A DNA stretch of 64,000 nucleotides from Petasospora fabianii (lineage: Eukaryota; Ascomycota; Saccharomycetes; Phaffomycetales; Wickerhamomycetaceae): positions 992,001 through 1,056,000 of the forward strand of contig CP048715.1 in NCBI GenBank assembly GCA_022641835.1, given 5' to 3'. Position 1 is the first letter of the stretch, and every line of letters begins with the position of its first letter. Below the pieces are notes generated by a model. The model did no database searches. It was given only the letters and a program-made list of their open reading frames with translations, and had not been told where the DNA came from. The position numbers were made by a program, and so were the translations under genes. Positions 21,503-32,281 of this stretch are shown here, one piece after another.

Positions 21503-23710
21503 ATGGGTAATACCTTCTCCGGGTACATCGCCGAGTTCCCCGGTGTTCGTGTCGACTGCTTCGACAACAACGACTGTCCCCGAACAAAACTCAAGCGGAA
21601 AGACGTCAAGATTCATCTCCTTACACATGCACACACAGACCACATGATCGGCTTTCAGAATGGACTGTTCACAGGTAGCTTTGTCTATGCTTCGCCGTTG
21701 ACAAAGGAGATTGTGGGAACGATGGCTGCATATCGTAAGAATAAGGCCCATATCAAGGCCATCGAACCTAACAAGAAGACCCCGATTAAATATGGTGATG
21801 GGAGCTTGAATATGACGCTCATACCATCCAATCATTGTCCAGGAAGTGTTATGTTTCTCTTGGAATCTGAAACTAAGGCTGTATTACTTACAGGTGACAT
21901 CAGAGCTGAGCAATGGTGGGTTGATTCCCTTCCTCGAAACCCATTCCTGTTTCCCTACACCACTGAACTAAGGACTATTGATACGGTATACCTAGACACT
22001 ACGTATCAGTATCGATCTGAACCATATATCCAGATGAATCAGAACCATGAAGGTTTAAGAATATTGACAAGTTGGCTAGCGTTGTATCCAATGGATGGAA
22101 GTATAAGGATCCATCTTACGAATCCTACACTCGGTTTCGAGGAGGCATGGGCACAGCTGGCGACATTGTTTGATCAAAAATTCCATAGTACCGGTGAAAC
22201 CAAGACTAGGACTGAAGTAGTCTATGCTAATGAAGGGTATGATTATGGACGTCACTTGGTTGGACTATTGGAAGGTGGAGAGGACTCATGCTTTCACGTA
22301 TGTGGTGATGTTACCGAGCATAGAAGGGTTAGGAATAAGTGTTATGATGAAGAACTTGTCAATGTGAGGTTGAGGGGTGCTATTGATATGTCGTTTGAAG
22401 CGATGCTTGAAGCATGCGCTCCGTATGACCTCGAGGAGGACGGTTCTGTTCCAACTGGGTTTACATTTCAACGAGAGACCAAAGCGGGTCACAGAGTTTA
22501 CAACCTCACTAGACCAGATCTTTCAGTCAGGGCTTATGTATTACCAAAGGGTAGTAAAAGGCTTCTTAGTACTGAGTTAGTGTACTTCTTTTCTCGTCAC
22601 TCAGCATATTCTGAGCTTCGGAGATTGATTTCCCTGCTCAAAGTCAATGACATCTACCCAATTGTGGAAGACAACATGTCATGGCTGGAGCGTGGTTTCA
22701 GCATCAAGCGTCACTTTGGAGATATACTTCAATCCAGTGAGCACAGATATGACAAGGAGTGTATGGAATTGCTAGGAAAACCATCCAATCCAACAAATCC
22801 ACATGAGAAGCCATGGACCGTCAGCTACCAACTTCCACCAATCCACAGTTTCACCACATCCTTTAGCCATAAGTCCAGTAGCTCCTCTAAACTTGAAACA
22901 AATGACAAACCACATGAAGAGTTTAAAGCTGGCGACTTTGATCATGCGATAATCCGTGGACAAGAGTCTTTCCGCACACCAGAAGCTGAGGCCCGATATA
23001 GAGAGATCAAGAGAAGAAGGAAAAGATTTATAGCTAAAGAGAGGATCCATCGTGCCGCCGGATGTGTTCTTCCAACCACTAGAGAACTCAGAGAGGCTGA
23101 ATATCAGGAAGAGAACGTCTCTGACGCCGATGAGTACGAGTGTGCAGACGCTGCTTATCGTGAACAGCGTGAGATTGAAAACAACAAGAGGCAGAAGATG
23201 CAAACCAAGTTTGAAAAGTTGGCCGGAAGAAACAGTATTAGCTTTCAGGGTGGTGGTACATGTGATGATCCTGTGTGCCTTGATAGTTCTGTTGACGAGG
23301 TGTCTATGTCTAAACGTATTGTTACGTCGACTGCTACGGTTGACAACAATGTCAGAGTTGATGGTATCGAGGTATCAATTACCACCATTGCTGATTCTTT
23401 ACAGCATCTATCTGAACAACCTGATGTCACTGTCTTGGATGATGTTCAAGATGCACACACGCCCTTCGAATCCGACACTAGTTCAGATGAGGTCAATACT
23501 CCAGAACATGAAGATAACAAGCTTACGCACTCGATGAGGGTGAATAAGCTAGTTGAACAACTGGTGCAATCCCAGTTCAACATAAATGTCACTACGGATT
23601 CAAGGACACCAGCGATTGATCATATTGACAGATTGGTGAGACATGACACCGGCCATGGCTTCTTCGATGTAAACCTCGCGGTGTTGGGGGATAAAAGAGA
23701 GTTGAAATGA
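21503..23710 (+). CDS. Artemis-like SNM1-family metallo-beta-lactamase nuclease
   Basis: A beta-CASP metallo-beta-lactamase nuclease of the SNM1/Artemis group, which processes DNA ends and crosslinks. Counting from an in-frame ATG at 21482, the HxHxDH metal motif (HAHTDH) is at residues 49-54. NHCPGSVMFLLES and the LLTGDIR motif follow, then TVYLDTTY and, in the beta-CASP region, YFFSRHSAYSELRRLI. That last block and the N-terminus (SGYIAEFPGVRVDCFDNN) are closer to Artemis than to Pso2. The ATG at 21503 is preferred because it aligns with the Artemis start, giving 735 aa. The C-terminal 300 residues are charged and disordered. S. cerevisiae has only Pso2 in this family. Confidence 0.82.
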   Translation: MGNTFSGYIAEFPGVRVDCFDNNDCPRTKLKRKDVKIHLLTHAHTDHMIGFQNGLFTGSFVYASPLTKEIVGTMAAYRKNKAHIKAIEPNKKTPIKYGDGSLNMTLIPSNHCPGSVMFLLESETKAVLLTGDIRAEQWWVDSLPRNPFLFPYTTELRTIDTVYLDTTYQYRSEPYIQMNQNHEGLRILTSWLALYPMDGSIRIHLTNPTLGFEEAWAQLATLFDQKFHSTGETKTRTEVVYANEGYDYGRHLVGLLEGGEDSCFHVCGDVTEHRRVRNKCYDEELVNVRLRGAIDMSFEAMLEACAPYDLEEDGSVPTGFTFQRETKAGHRVYNLTRPDLSVRAYVLPKGSKRLLSTELVYFFSRHSAYSELRRLISLLKVNDIYPIVEDNMSWLERGFSIKRHFGDILQSSEHRYDKECMELLGKPSNPTNPHEKPWTVSYQLPPIHSFTTSFSHKSSSSSKLETNDKPHEEFKAGDFDHAIIRGQESFRTPEAEARYREIKRRRKRFIAKERIHRAAGCVLPTTRELREAEYQEENVSDADEYECADAAYREQREIENNKRQKMQTKFEKLAGRNSISFQGGGTCDDPVCLDSSVDEVSMSKRIVTSTATVDNNVRVDGIEVSITTIADSLQHLSEQPDVTVLDDVQDAHTPFESDTSSDEVNTPEHEDNKLTHSMRVNKLVEQLVQSQFNINVTTDSRTPAIDHIDRLVRHDTGHGFFDVNLAVLGDKRELK

Positions 23711-23830
23711 ACTAATGAGTTTAATGAATTACATGAACAACTGTTTTTTTTTTCTTTCTTTATTAAAACGTAAGGACTGGCATGATTCGTTATGATACAA
23801 TTATGACATTAAGGGGATATATGTTTGGGA

Positions 23831-24300
23831 TCAGTTCTCTCTCCATTGGTGACCACACTTCGTACACTGTTTTGCATGTTAGTAATCTGACGTTTGAAAG
23901 CAAGGGTTAAAAGGAAAAACATACCTTGTAGAACGTTGTCATAGGCTCATCAGCAGATCTAATTTGCAACTGGAAGAAGTATGCCTTGTCGTTACCACAG
24001 GCATCAACTGGGCACTGTGCTGCTGTCTGGTCAACGTTCTCCCATGCACCATCACCACCAAGGACATCGTCGATCTCCTTTCTCGGTAGCTCTTTTCTGT
24101 CAAAGATCTCAGCACCTGCTACGGTGAATTCGTAGGGGCATGTGGGACATGATAAGCAGTTGCAGCCCATGTCGTTCTTCTTCACCTGTGATTGATAACA
24201 TTAGTATATGTTTTTGATGTCATCCATGGGCTCACTTTAATGAGCACAGAAAAAGACGTACCAGTAACATATTAGAGCATGTCGGACAAAACGAGAGCAT
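23831..24300 (-). CDS. RPC11: RNA polymerase III subunit C11
   Basis: Rpc11 supports RNA cleavage and transcription termination by RNA polymerase III. Three exons: 24262..24300, 23925..24185 and 23831..23866, encoding 111 aa (yeast Rpc11 is 110). Introns are 76 and 58 nt with GTACGT and GTATGT 5' sites; the second has TACTAAC...AACAG. Spliced protein: N-terminal zinc ribbon (LSFCPTCSNMLL, CPTCPYEF), linker DRKELPRKEIDDVLGG, and the TFIIS-like C-terminal ribbon whose hairpin reads QIRSADEPMTTFYKCTKCGH followed by QWREN. The acidic DE of the active hairpin is intact. The last exon is only 36 nt. Confidence 0.95.
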
Positions 24301-24596
24301 CTTTATGGAGCACAAAGGCAAAACTTGACACTTAAATAGATCAAACTAAAACTTATAAAAGGGCCCATCTCATGTCCGATGCCTCCAAATCTTTTCGGAC
24401 ATGTGGCCCAAACCATAAAAAACCACTTCGCGTAAAAAAGACATTCTATGGCACTTCCTAATACGGTAAAGATGGGAGTTTCTCTTTAGTTTAGATACGC
24501 GTTGTTTACCAATTCCTCAATTTTTCTGTTCATCACTTGATCTATTCTGTCACAGTCAATCACTGCTACAGGCTCATCTCAGAATTCATCGAGAAT

Positions 24597-27101
24597 ATGT
24601 CGCGATCAGTGGTAACGGAGTTGGCACATGTCGATACCGATGGTGATGCATCGATGGCTGACATTAGTACTCTCAATACCACACTCGATCTGACCCCGGA
24701 CCCTACAGTTGTCTTCAATGTGCCATCCCGTGATGAACTAATCAGTATGCTTGTGCCAAAGACGGGTGCTGGGCGCCCCTTTTCCGATTTTTCAGACCTG
24801 TACGGTACGAGACCAATGGGTCCCGAGAAGAGATCGAGAGGTCGTCCAAGGAAAGTTCAATCAAAGTATCGGTGTCGTTTGCCAGAGACACCTGTCGATG
24901 ACCAAGATGCTGTAATCAGTGAAGGTTATAACGTTTCGAGTCGATGTGCAAGAGAACCAAAGAGACCATCCCCTGTGGTGATAGAAGATGGGGTAGAACA
25001 GCCTCGTCGAAAGAGAGGAAGGCCAAGGAAGAAAAGGGAAGGAAGTGCTTCTGCTGAGCTACAATCCGATACTACTGTGAAGTTGGAACGAAAGAGAAGT
25101 GTTTCTGTGAAACTTGAAGCTGAAAGTCAGAGTTCAAGTGATTCTGAAGACGAAGACTCCGAGATCGATATTGATGCTCATGAATTATTCGAATGGAAGC
25201 CAGGCTCCCGTGGATTATCAGTGGCGGAGGAACTACGTCGTAAGAAGAAAGCACAAGCTAGGTTAGCCAAGGCAAATGCGTCGCTATCTAAAGGAGCTCG
25301 TAAGGCACGCAAAGAAGCATTAACGAAGGAGAAAGTTGAAGAAAAAGTGCAGAAGAAGTTACTCAAACAGCTCAAGAAAGAGGAGAAAAAAAAGCCTGAT
25401 GTAATCAATCAGATAATTGAGCTCGATGAAGCTGGTGAAAACAGTGATGCTCGCTCTCAGTTTATCTTCATCAGAACCAAGGATCATAGAATATTGAAAC
25501 CACGCAAGAAGACCCTCGAGGAACACAGGGAAAAGATCATTTCGATGGATCCATTTGCCAGTCCAAAGAAGCAACGTGTCGGTGTATTGCAACTCGAGGA
25601 AGTTGACAAGTCGCCTTCAAAGAGAGGTATCATGCCATTTTCCCTACTTTCTCCATCAAAGACACCGAACGGTAGAGCTGGCTCTCCAAGAAAGTTGAAA
25701 AAAGAATTACAAGAGAGACAAGACAGATCTGCTAGAAAGAAGTTGAATCAAAAATTGTATGCAGTCCTTGATGATGGGTTTGAAAACTTTGATAATGAGA
25801 TTATCGAGGATGATGTTCGTGTTGCAGAACAGATCATTCGTGAGTCTAAATTGGAAGCCAATGGTAAAGAAGATCAAGAGATTGCCTCACCACTTAAGTC
25901 ATTAGCAGAGACACCAAACAAACGCTCAGATATCCCAACACATAATCCCGATTTCGTTCCAACACCACTTCCAACGATCCGAGATGATGAAGACTTTTTG
26001 GACGCAAGATATGACGACAAGGCGTTGTTCTTGGATGGGCCAGATGGTTACTTTGATCAACACAGACACAAGGTTAGAACTTCCCACAATTCAATGGTGC
26101 AGGCACCAGCTCTTGATTATGATGAATTCAATTCTCTTGTTTTGCTCAGTGGATTCATTCATAACAAGCAAAGATCTGAGCTTCTAGCTGGCTATCGTGA
26201 GATGTACACTCAGTGGCTCTTTGAGCTTAGTCAAGGTTTCAACTTGTTGTTCTTCGGTATTGGTTCTAAGAGATCATTCCTCCAGTCTTTTGTTCAAGAT
26301 TGTCTCCTTGATCACGTGGATGTACCAACTCTTGTCATCAATGGTTACAACCCGATTATTGGATTCCCTGAAATTTTGAAACAGATTGTGAGCATCTTCA
26401 AACTGACATCCGTTCCAAAGAGAGCTGGAGAGGCAGTTGATTTCATCGTGTCACATTTTGCCAAGATGTCTAACAAGTCGACAAAGCTCATCATCTTGTT
26501 TCATAACATCGATGCGGAACCACTGCGTGACGAAAAGATCCAGGATTACATGTCTAAAATTGCATCTATTAAACAATTCAACGTCATTGCATCTGTTGAC
26601 CATGTCAATGCACCACTATTATGGGATTCCATCCGTTTAGCCAACTTCAATTTTGTTTGGCATAACTTAACTACATTCACTGATTATCTCACTGAGACCT
26701 CGTTCCGTGATCCTCTTGTTCTCGGTCAGACGCAAAAATCTGCCGGTTCTAAAGGTGCTAAGTACGTGTTATCCTCACTTACTTCAAATTCTAAGGCACT
26801 TTATCGTGTTCTTGCATCAAATCAACTCCAGATAATGGAGGAGGAGATTGCATCAAAGAAAGACGAACCAAGGGAGACATTGCGTGGAAAGATCACACAT
26901 GGACTTGAATTCAACCGTTTCTTCCATTTATGTGCTGAGGAGTTCATCTCCTCCAATGAGATCAACTTTAGAACCATGCTTATGGAGTTTGTCGAACACA
27001 AGATGGCTGGTCTACAAAAGGATCACACTGGTACAGAGATGGTGTTCATTCCCTTCTCACTCGAGGAGATCCAGAAGCTATTGGAGGAAGAGCTACTCTA
27101 A
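24597..27101 (+). CDS. ORC2: Origin recognition complex subunit 2
   Basis: An 834-aa Orc2, part of the complex that marks replication origins and loads MCM helicase. The N-terminal 380 residues are basic and disordered, with AT-hook motifs (RSRGRPRKV near 80 and RKRGRPRKKR near 140) that would bind AT-rich DNA, and acidic serine runs. The conserved Orc2 domain starts near residue 490: LSGFIHNKQRSELLAGYREM, QGFNLLFFGIGSKRSFLQSF, TLVINGYNPIIGFPEIL, then IILFHNIDAEPLRDEKIQ. The winged-helix end contains NEINFRTMLMEFVEHKM. ATG 24597 is preferred to an upstream in-frame ATG at 24537, whose 20 residues look like leader sequence. Confidence 0.93.
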   Translation: MSRSVVTELAHVDTDGDASMADISTLNTTLDLTPDPTVVFNVPSRDELISMLVPKTGAGRPFSDFSDLYGTRPMGPEKRSRGRPRKVQSKYRCRLPETPVDDQDAVISEGYNVSSRCAREPKRPSPVVIEDGVEQPRRKRGRPRKKREGSASAELQSDTTVKLERKRSVSVKLEAESQSSSDSEDEDSEIDIDAHELFEWKPGSRGLSVAEELRRKKKAQARLAKANASLSKGARKARKEALTKEKVEEKVQKKLLKQLKKEEKKKPDVINQIIELDEAGENSDARSQFIFIRTKDHRILKPRKKTLEEHREKIISMDPFASPKKQRVGVLQLEEVDKSPSKRGIMPFSLLSPSKTPNGRAGSPRKLKKELQERQDRSARKKLNQKLYAVLDDGFENFDNEIIEDDVRVAEQIIRESKLEANGKEDQEIASPLKSLAETPNKRSDIPTHNPDFVPTPLPTIRDDEDFLDARYDDKALFLDGPDGYFDQHRHKVRTSHNSMVQAPALDYDEFNSLVLLSGFIHNKQRSELLAGYREMYTQWLFELSQGFNLLFFGIGSKRSFLQSFVQDCLLDHVDVPTLVINGYNPIIGFPEILKQIVSIFKLTSVPKRAGEAVDFIVSHFAKMSNKSTKLIILFHNIDAEPLRDEKIQDYMSKIASIKQFNVIASVDHVNAPLLWDSIRLANFNFVWHNLTTFTDYLTETSFRDPLVLGQTQKSAGSKGAKYVLSSLTSNSKALYRVLASNQLQIMEEEIASKKDEPRETLRGKITHGLEFNRFFHLCAEEFISSNEINFRTMLMEFVEHKMAGLQKDHTGTEMVFIPFSLEEIQKLLEEELL

Positions 27102-27362
27102 GAGGCTCATGGGGTATACCTAAACCAAGAAAATGTTTAATCTGCATAGCCTACAAACAATAGAATGATGGGGAACCACACTTATAACTACTAAATGAAA
27201 GGTAAATTAAGTCCCACTTTAAGCGCGTGGTGTTCGGGTTTGTTCTCTGTACAGCCGCCTCCTGTTTAATGTGTTGCATTTGGGCACGGTGGCTTTAACA
27301 AAAGGCACCTAAGAACAGAGATCGCAACCACGTCAACGAGTACAAAGTCGAGATCATTGGCC

Positions 27363-30076
27363 ATGGAGAAGCTTGATCGAGGGACCAAGGTCGTTGTCGG
27401 CTCGCACGAGGCCGAAATTGAGGAGTATATCGCCGAAGGTGAGTAAATGTGTCCGCTTCTCAATTCCGGTATCCCCAGGTTTATGGTGATGTACCAGGTG
27501 GCAAGACTAGTGAATGCGCTAACAATATCGTGACAGGAGGCTTTGCACATATCTACCGAGTCAAATATTCCCCTGTGGAGGACGGCAAGGATGAGGCTGC
27601 TCTTAAACGAGTCATTGTTAAGACGAAGCCCGAGCTCAACCTGCTGCGGAAGGAGGTTGACACTATGAAGAGATTGGCACATTCCAAGTACGTTGTAACG
27701 TATTACGACTCCAATGCACAAAAATTGGAGGATGGAACATATGAAGTGTTACTCTTAATGGAATTCTGTCCTAATAAGTCTCTTCTTGACTATATGAACA
27801 TGCACCTTAAGACTAAGCTCAATGTCGATCAAATCACCAAGATCATGTACGAGATCACGCAGGCAGTAGCAGACATGCACGCGCAGAAACTCATTCATAG
27901 AGATCTCAAGATTGAAAACGTTCTTATCAATGCAGATGGTGACTTCAAGCTTGCGGATTTTGGTTCTACTTCAACATACATTGCGGCACCTTCTAACCAA
28001 GAGGAGTTCCAGCTTGTGGCTCATGACATCATACACAACACAACCCCACAATATAGAGCACCTGAGATGATTGACCTGTATAGGGGACTCGCCATTGATG
28101 ACAAGTCCGATATTTGGGCTCTTGGTGTCTTCCTGTTCAAATTGATGTATTACACTACTCCATTCGAGACACAAGGTGAACTTGCCATCTTACATGGAGT
28201 GTTTCAATTCCCACCACATCCAAGATACACATCTCGTCTTAAAAACCTCGTGATCATTATGCTTCAAGTTAATCCAATGCTTCGTCCGAATGTTTACCAG
28301 GTTCTTTATGAGATTTGTGACATCATGAAGACACCAGTGCCAATCAAAGACACGTATGGATTGGGCAAGTATGACTTTGAGGCCTATGAACGCTACCAGC
28401 AACAAATTATGATGCAACAGGAACAACAAAGACATCTTCAAGAACAATATTATCTCCAGAAGCAGCAAGAACAAGCACTTCTTGCGCAGCAGCAGCAGCA
28501 GCAAAAACAACAACAACAGCAACCACACCAGGTACCACAACCTGTACCGTCACTTGCCCCAGCTCAAGATATTAAGTCGTCTTCACCTTCTCCACAGCCG
28601 CAAGGATCAGATGATGGTACGTATCCATTAGGCAAATCTACCACATCACAATCGATTCATCCACAAGAATTGACCAAATCTTCAAAGTCGAGTGTTGGTG
28701 ATTTGAAATCCCTCGGTGATGAATTGAACCGCAATGATGACGAATTTGATGATGATCTAAACAATGTTGAGAATAGATTCCCAGATTTGGATGAGATCGA
28801 AGCTGCTGCTCAACAAAAGTATCCTGAGATTGAACAGGTCAATTCTGGCAGCGTTGGGTCCCCAAGAGTTGATCAAGCTAAAATGTCCATTGACAGATCT
28901 AGAGATGTATCCCGAACACCATCTGTTAAGACCAGTGTGGAGGAGAGGGAAGATGAGGTTCCAAACAAGGGATTGAAGTTTACCAAGACAGAGGCATGGA
29001 CTGTTCCAGCTGCTCCCGATAACGATGTCAATGGAATTGAAATTGATGGTGTTTTCCATAAGGCTGATGGTGTTATCTCTGAGACAGCAGATGAAACCAA
29101 CGTTGCACAGGAGTCTTTGGATGATACTTCACCTCATCAGGTTGTGAAAGTGCAAAACTCATTTGATAACTTGTTTGATTTCGATTCTAACTCAACTTCC
29201 TTACCACACATGGGAAATTCACCATACACACAATCAGGTTCAAGAACAGCTTCACAGGGAGTAATTTATCCATCAATCTCACAACCAAATTCAAGAAGTG
29301 CAACTTATTATACACCGCAAGTGGATGGCCAGTCACAGCAGCAGCAGCAGCAGCAGCATCAACAACAACAGATGGCCTCGTCACGCAATCCATTCCCAAC
29401 TTCTTCCCGTGGGCCAATGACTAAGAATCCATTCCCAACAACTACACCTGGAGCTTCTAATGCATCATTAGAAGTGAAGAAGACTTTGATACCGGAACGC
29501 TCTGGTGGTAATCCATGGGCACAATACACGCAACAGGATGGATACAATATTGCACAACAACCAATGACATCACCAAACCATCAGCCTCTTCAACCAAGAC
29601 TTGCGTCTCAGAACAACACAATCTCCTCATCAGCAGCAGCAGCAGTACCATCACAACAGAAACCACAACAGCAACATGTAACACAGGAGCAGGCACCAGC
29701 GAAGCCACCAAGACCTACTAAACAAGTGACAACACCAAATATTGCACCAAAATCCAACAAGATCATTTCTCCAACTATTACATTAAGTTCACATGAGGAC
29801 AAACTTGTTGATATTGATGATTCAACATCTGAACATCGTCCAAAGCTTGATCTTCATATGCGTACCGTTTCATTGGATAAGAGTGGTCCTAGTGATTCTA
29901 GCACAATGAGAACTGTGAATAAGGAGGATAGTACTGATTCTGATGGGGAAAGTACGGGTGATGATCTTAAAGTTGAAGTTATGAAAGTTCGTACAACGAG
30001 TACACATTCGCGTACTTCTAGTGAGATGAATCGGTTAAATTTGGATTTGCAAGAGTTAGATTTGGATGGTGATTTC

Positions 30077-30108
<32 letters not shown>

Positions 30109-30226
30109 GACTGAGAATGAGAATGGTAGATCAAGACGCAGTATTAATCTTAGAAGAAGTTCTAGTGGTCAAAGACGAAGTGGGAGAAAATCTGAAGAGA
30201 AGAGAAGATCATTTCTTGGGTTTTGA
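27363..30226 (+). CDS. Ark/Prk/Akl-type actin-endocytosis kinase (NAK family)
   Basis: A serine/threonine kinase of the Ark1/Prk1/Akl1 (AAK1) family that controls actin patches and clathrin endocytosis. Exons 27363..27438 and 27537..30226 encode 921 aa. The 98-nt intron (GTGAGT, GCTAACAATATCGTGACAG) interrupts the glycine loop codons, and only the spliced form gives IAEGGFAHIYRVKY. Catalytic features: K49 (AALKR), HRDLKIENVL (D148), DFG at 166-168, YRAPEMIDLYRG. The long tail has poly-Q runs, two NPF motifs (SRNPFPTS, TKNPFPTT) for EH-domain partners, a PPRPTK proline motif and a run of ten aspartates near the end. A false start within the intron would lose half the ATP-binding loop. Confidence 0.9.
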
Positions 30227-30370
30227 ATAGGTGGGTAGGTGATATCCTTTTGCATAGTGTTTTGATTGTAGATGTCTAAAACTATAGCTACAACTGAGTT
30301 TCTTCGTCATAACGTTAATATTAAAAGTGTTGTTCACCATTGAATTGAATGCAAATCATTAATAGTTTCT

Positions 30371-30691
30371 TTAATTAGCACGATCTTTAATACCATACTC
30401 CACTAACAATCTTCTAAAATCGTCACCTGTTAAATAGTAATAACTTCTCGTCAAGAGTTGAAACATGGTATGTGGGAGGTATGCAAACACGGCGTACACC
30501 ATGAGAGAGAAAAGAACGAGGAAGAAGCAATGAAGTAGAGCCGCATCTTGATTCTCCATAAGATAGTATGGCAGATGGATATAATACATCCAATAAAGTC
30601 TTGTTAATCCATTACGGAAGAAGTTCACAACGCGGTAAGAATCACGATCACGTTCTTCATTTGTTGGATAATATTGGAAAGTTCCAGCCAT
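30371..30691 (-). CDS. Small subunit of serine palmitoyltransferase-like
   Basis: A 106-aa membrane protein resembling the small activating subunits of serine palmitoyltransferase (SPTSSA/B; Tsc3 in yeast has the same role). The matching block is LYWMYYIHLPYYLMENQDAA, then FFLVLFSLMVYAVFAYLPHT, corresponding to the family's WFYYQY...YMLEPWE...Y.F.P. pattern. Two hydrophobic stretches suggest a hairpin or single span in the ER membrane. These subunits raise the activity and set the acyl-CoA preference of the Lcb1/Lcb2 enzyme at the first step of sphingolipid synthesis. The flanking polar ends are longer than in animal proteins. Confidence 0.72.
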   Translation of the reverse strand: MAGTFQYYPTNEERDRDSYRVVNFFRNGLTRLYWMYYIHLPYYLMENQDAALLHCFFLVLFSLMVYAVFAYLPHTMFQLLTRSYYYLTGDDFRRLLVEYGIKDRAN

Positions 30692-32281
30692 GACGGTAGT
30701 ATTGTTTGGAAGTGGGTATTAATATCAGTGTTGGGGTACTGATCTTATTTTGTATTGAGAAGAACTATTGGTTTTTGGTATATTGAATAACTCTTATGGA
30801 GTTTGATGTGTTTAGGGGTTTCATTTGTTGACGGTTTTGAGAAGAAAGCGCGACCGCTTATGTAAGCAAATAGCCACGAGCTTAGCTAAGCAATTGTTTA
30901 TGCTGCCCTTACCATTCTGGATCCTTCCGATGCGGGAATTTCTACTATATATTATCCGCCTTTCCAATATATTGATTAAAATGATATGGGGATCGGGATC
31001 GGATTTGTGTTATATTTACAATGTTGTTGTGAGTAACTTCTTTAGTTTAGTCAATAACCAGGGCTGATAAGTTATATATAGAGCAGTGCAACGCTTCGCC
31101 CACACTGCCTTGATTGATTCATATTAACCTTTTGAAGCATATGCATTAATGGGACAGGTTAACAACAGCTTAACATCTGAACAAGACGATATATATTGCA
31201 GGCTTCCCATTATATTGGTTTTGTAATTGATAACTTTGGTGCGCAGCGGCTAGGTAAATACAGTATTAGTGACTGTATAACTTGTAGAAAGATCATATAT
31301 TGCTCTGTATTTTAGCTTTAGCTCTTGGTACAGGGGTTTTAAAGAGACAGCCCCATGGAACCCCGTGAAATGGCCAGTGGGTTTCTTTCCCTGGGTGGCT
31401 GAGTCGTTTATTGTAGGGGATATAGCACAAGGTTTTCTATTTTAGGGTCAAACCCGATTAGAAGCGCATTTGAACCGGGTTTGAAAGCGGGATATGCCAT
31501 ATGGGGAGTGTGTACCACCTTCCCGGGTCGGAAGGGAGAAAAGGAACCGATATATAGAGAAGAGTTTTGAATGCGTGGCCGGAACCATGCTTCCATAACG
31601 AGACCATATATATCTATATATCTATATGGTTTAACAGGTCACTCTTTAAAGAGCCCCTTTTCCCACCCTCGGAAAGATCCCCCGAAGTCCGTAACGACCC
31701 GTAACGACCGCAACTACCGCACGGGGATCTTCCATCTCAGGTGACTCGTGCGCGGTGACGCGGACATGCGCTCCTGCCGTTCGTGGGGGAGGCAGTGCTG
31801 GTGGCTCCTCTCGCTGCTGGGTTCAGACACAGTGTCCTGATGAAGGGATATGGAAGTTGGACGGATCCACCCTCATAGTACCATATATATATATATATCA
31901 CTATCAAAACAATATATCAATATGGTACCTTTTTCAAGCACAGTGCCAAGCCAGGCAGGGTCCCTTCAACGCGCAGCCTATACAATCGGCAGGGTCTAAG
32001 TGAAAAGTCTTGGCTTTCTCGGCATGGACCCTGGGCCTCTCACCGGCGCATCGGCGTAGCTTAAATCGACGGGCCGAGAAGCACCTGTCCGCTCATCTGG
32101 CCAATCAGCATGCACTACACACCCGCCTGCACCGCCTCGTACTTAAACAGAACCACTTCGCTCTTGGCACTCTTGGACACCTAACTACTAGTATTGTGCT
32201 TTTGGTGATTTGGTTTGACTGTACTGCTCTGCTTTGCTTTGCCCCTGCTCCTGCTCCTGCTCCTGCTCTGCTTATGCTCTA
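30692..32281. promoter_or_regulatory. Long upstream region of the Nrg1-like gene
   Basis: 1.6 kb without a credible gene. Notable elements: an inverted repeat TCAAACCCG/CGGGTTTGA with a 19-nt spacer (31448-31484); AT-rich CCATATA...TATATGG arms near 31605-31630; and a second pair, GTACCATAT...ATATGGTAC, around 31879-31926 enclosing an (AT)n run. There are CCCCTTTT and CACGGGG stress-element-like motifs (31654, 31720), a GTAACGACC direct duplication (31691, 31701), and a (CTCCTG)n-like run at about 32248-32270. A long regulatory region fits a stress- or nutrient-responsive repressor gene. A structured leader RNA is also possible. Confidence 0.45.

Noticed and set aside
31820-31960. snoRNA suggested by CTGATGAAGG at about 31838
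   Set aside because: The base before TGATGA is not a purine, and no D box follows at the right distance.
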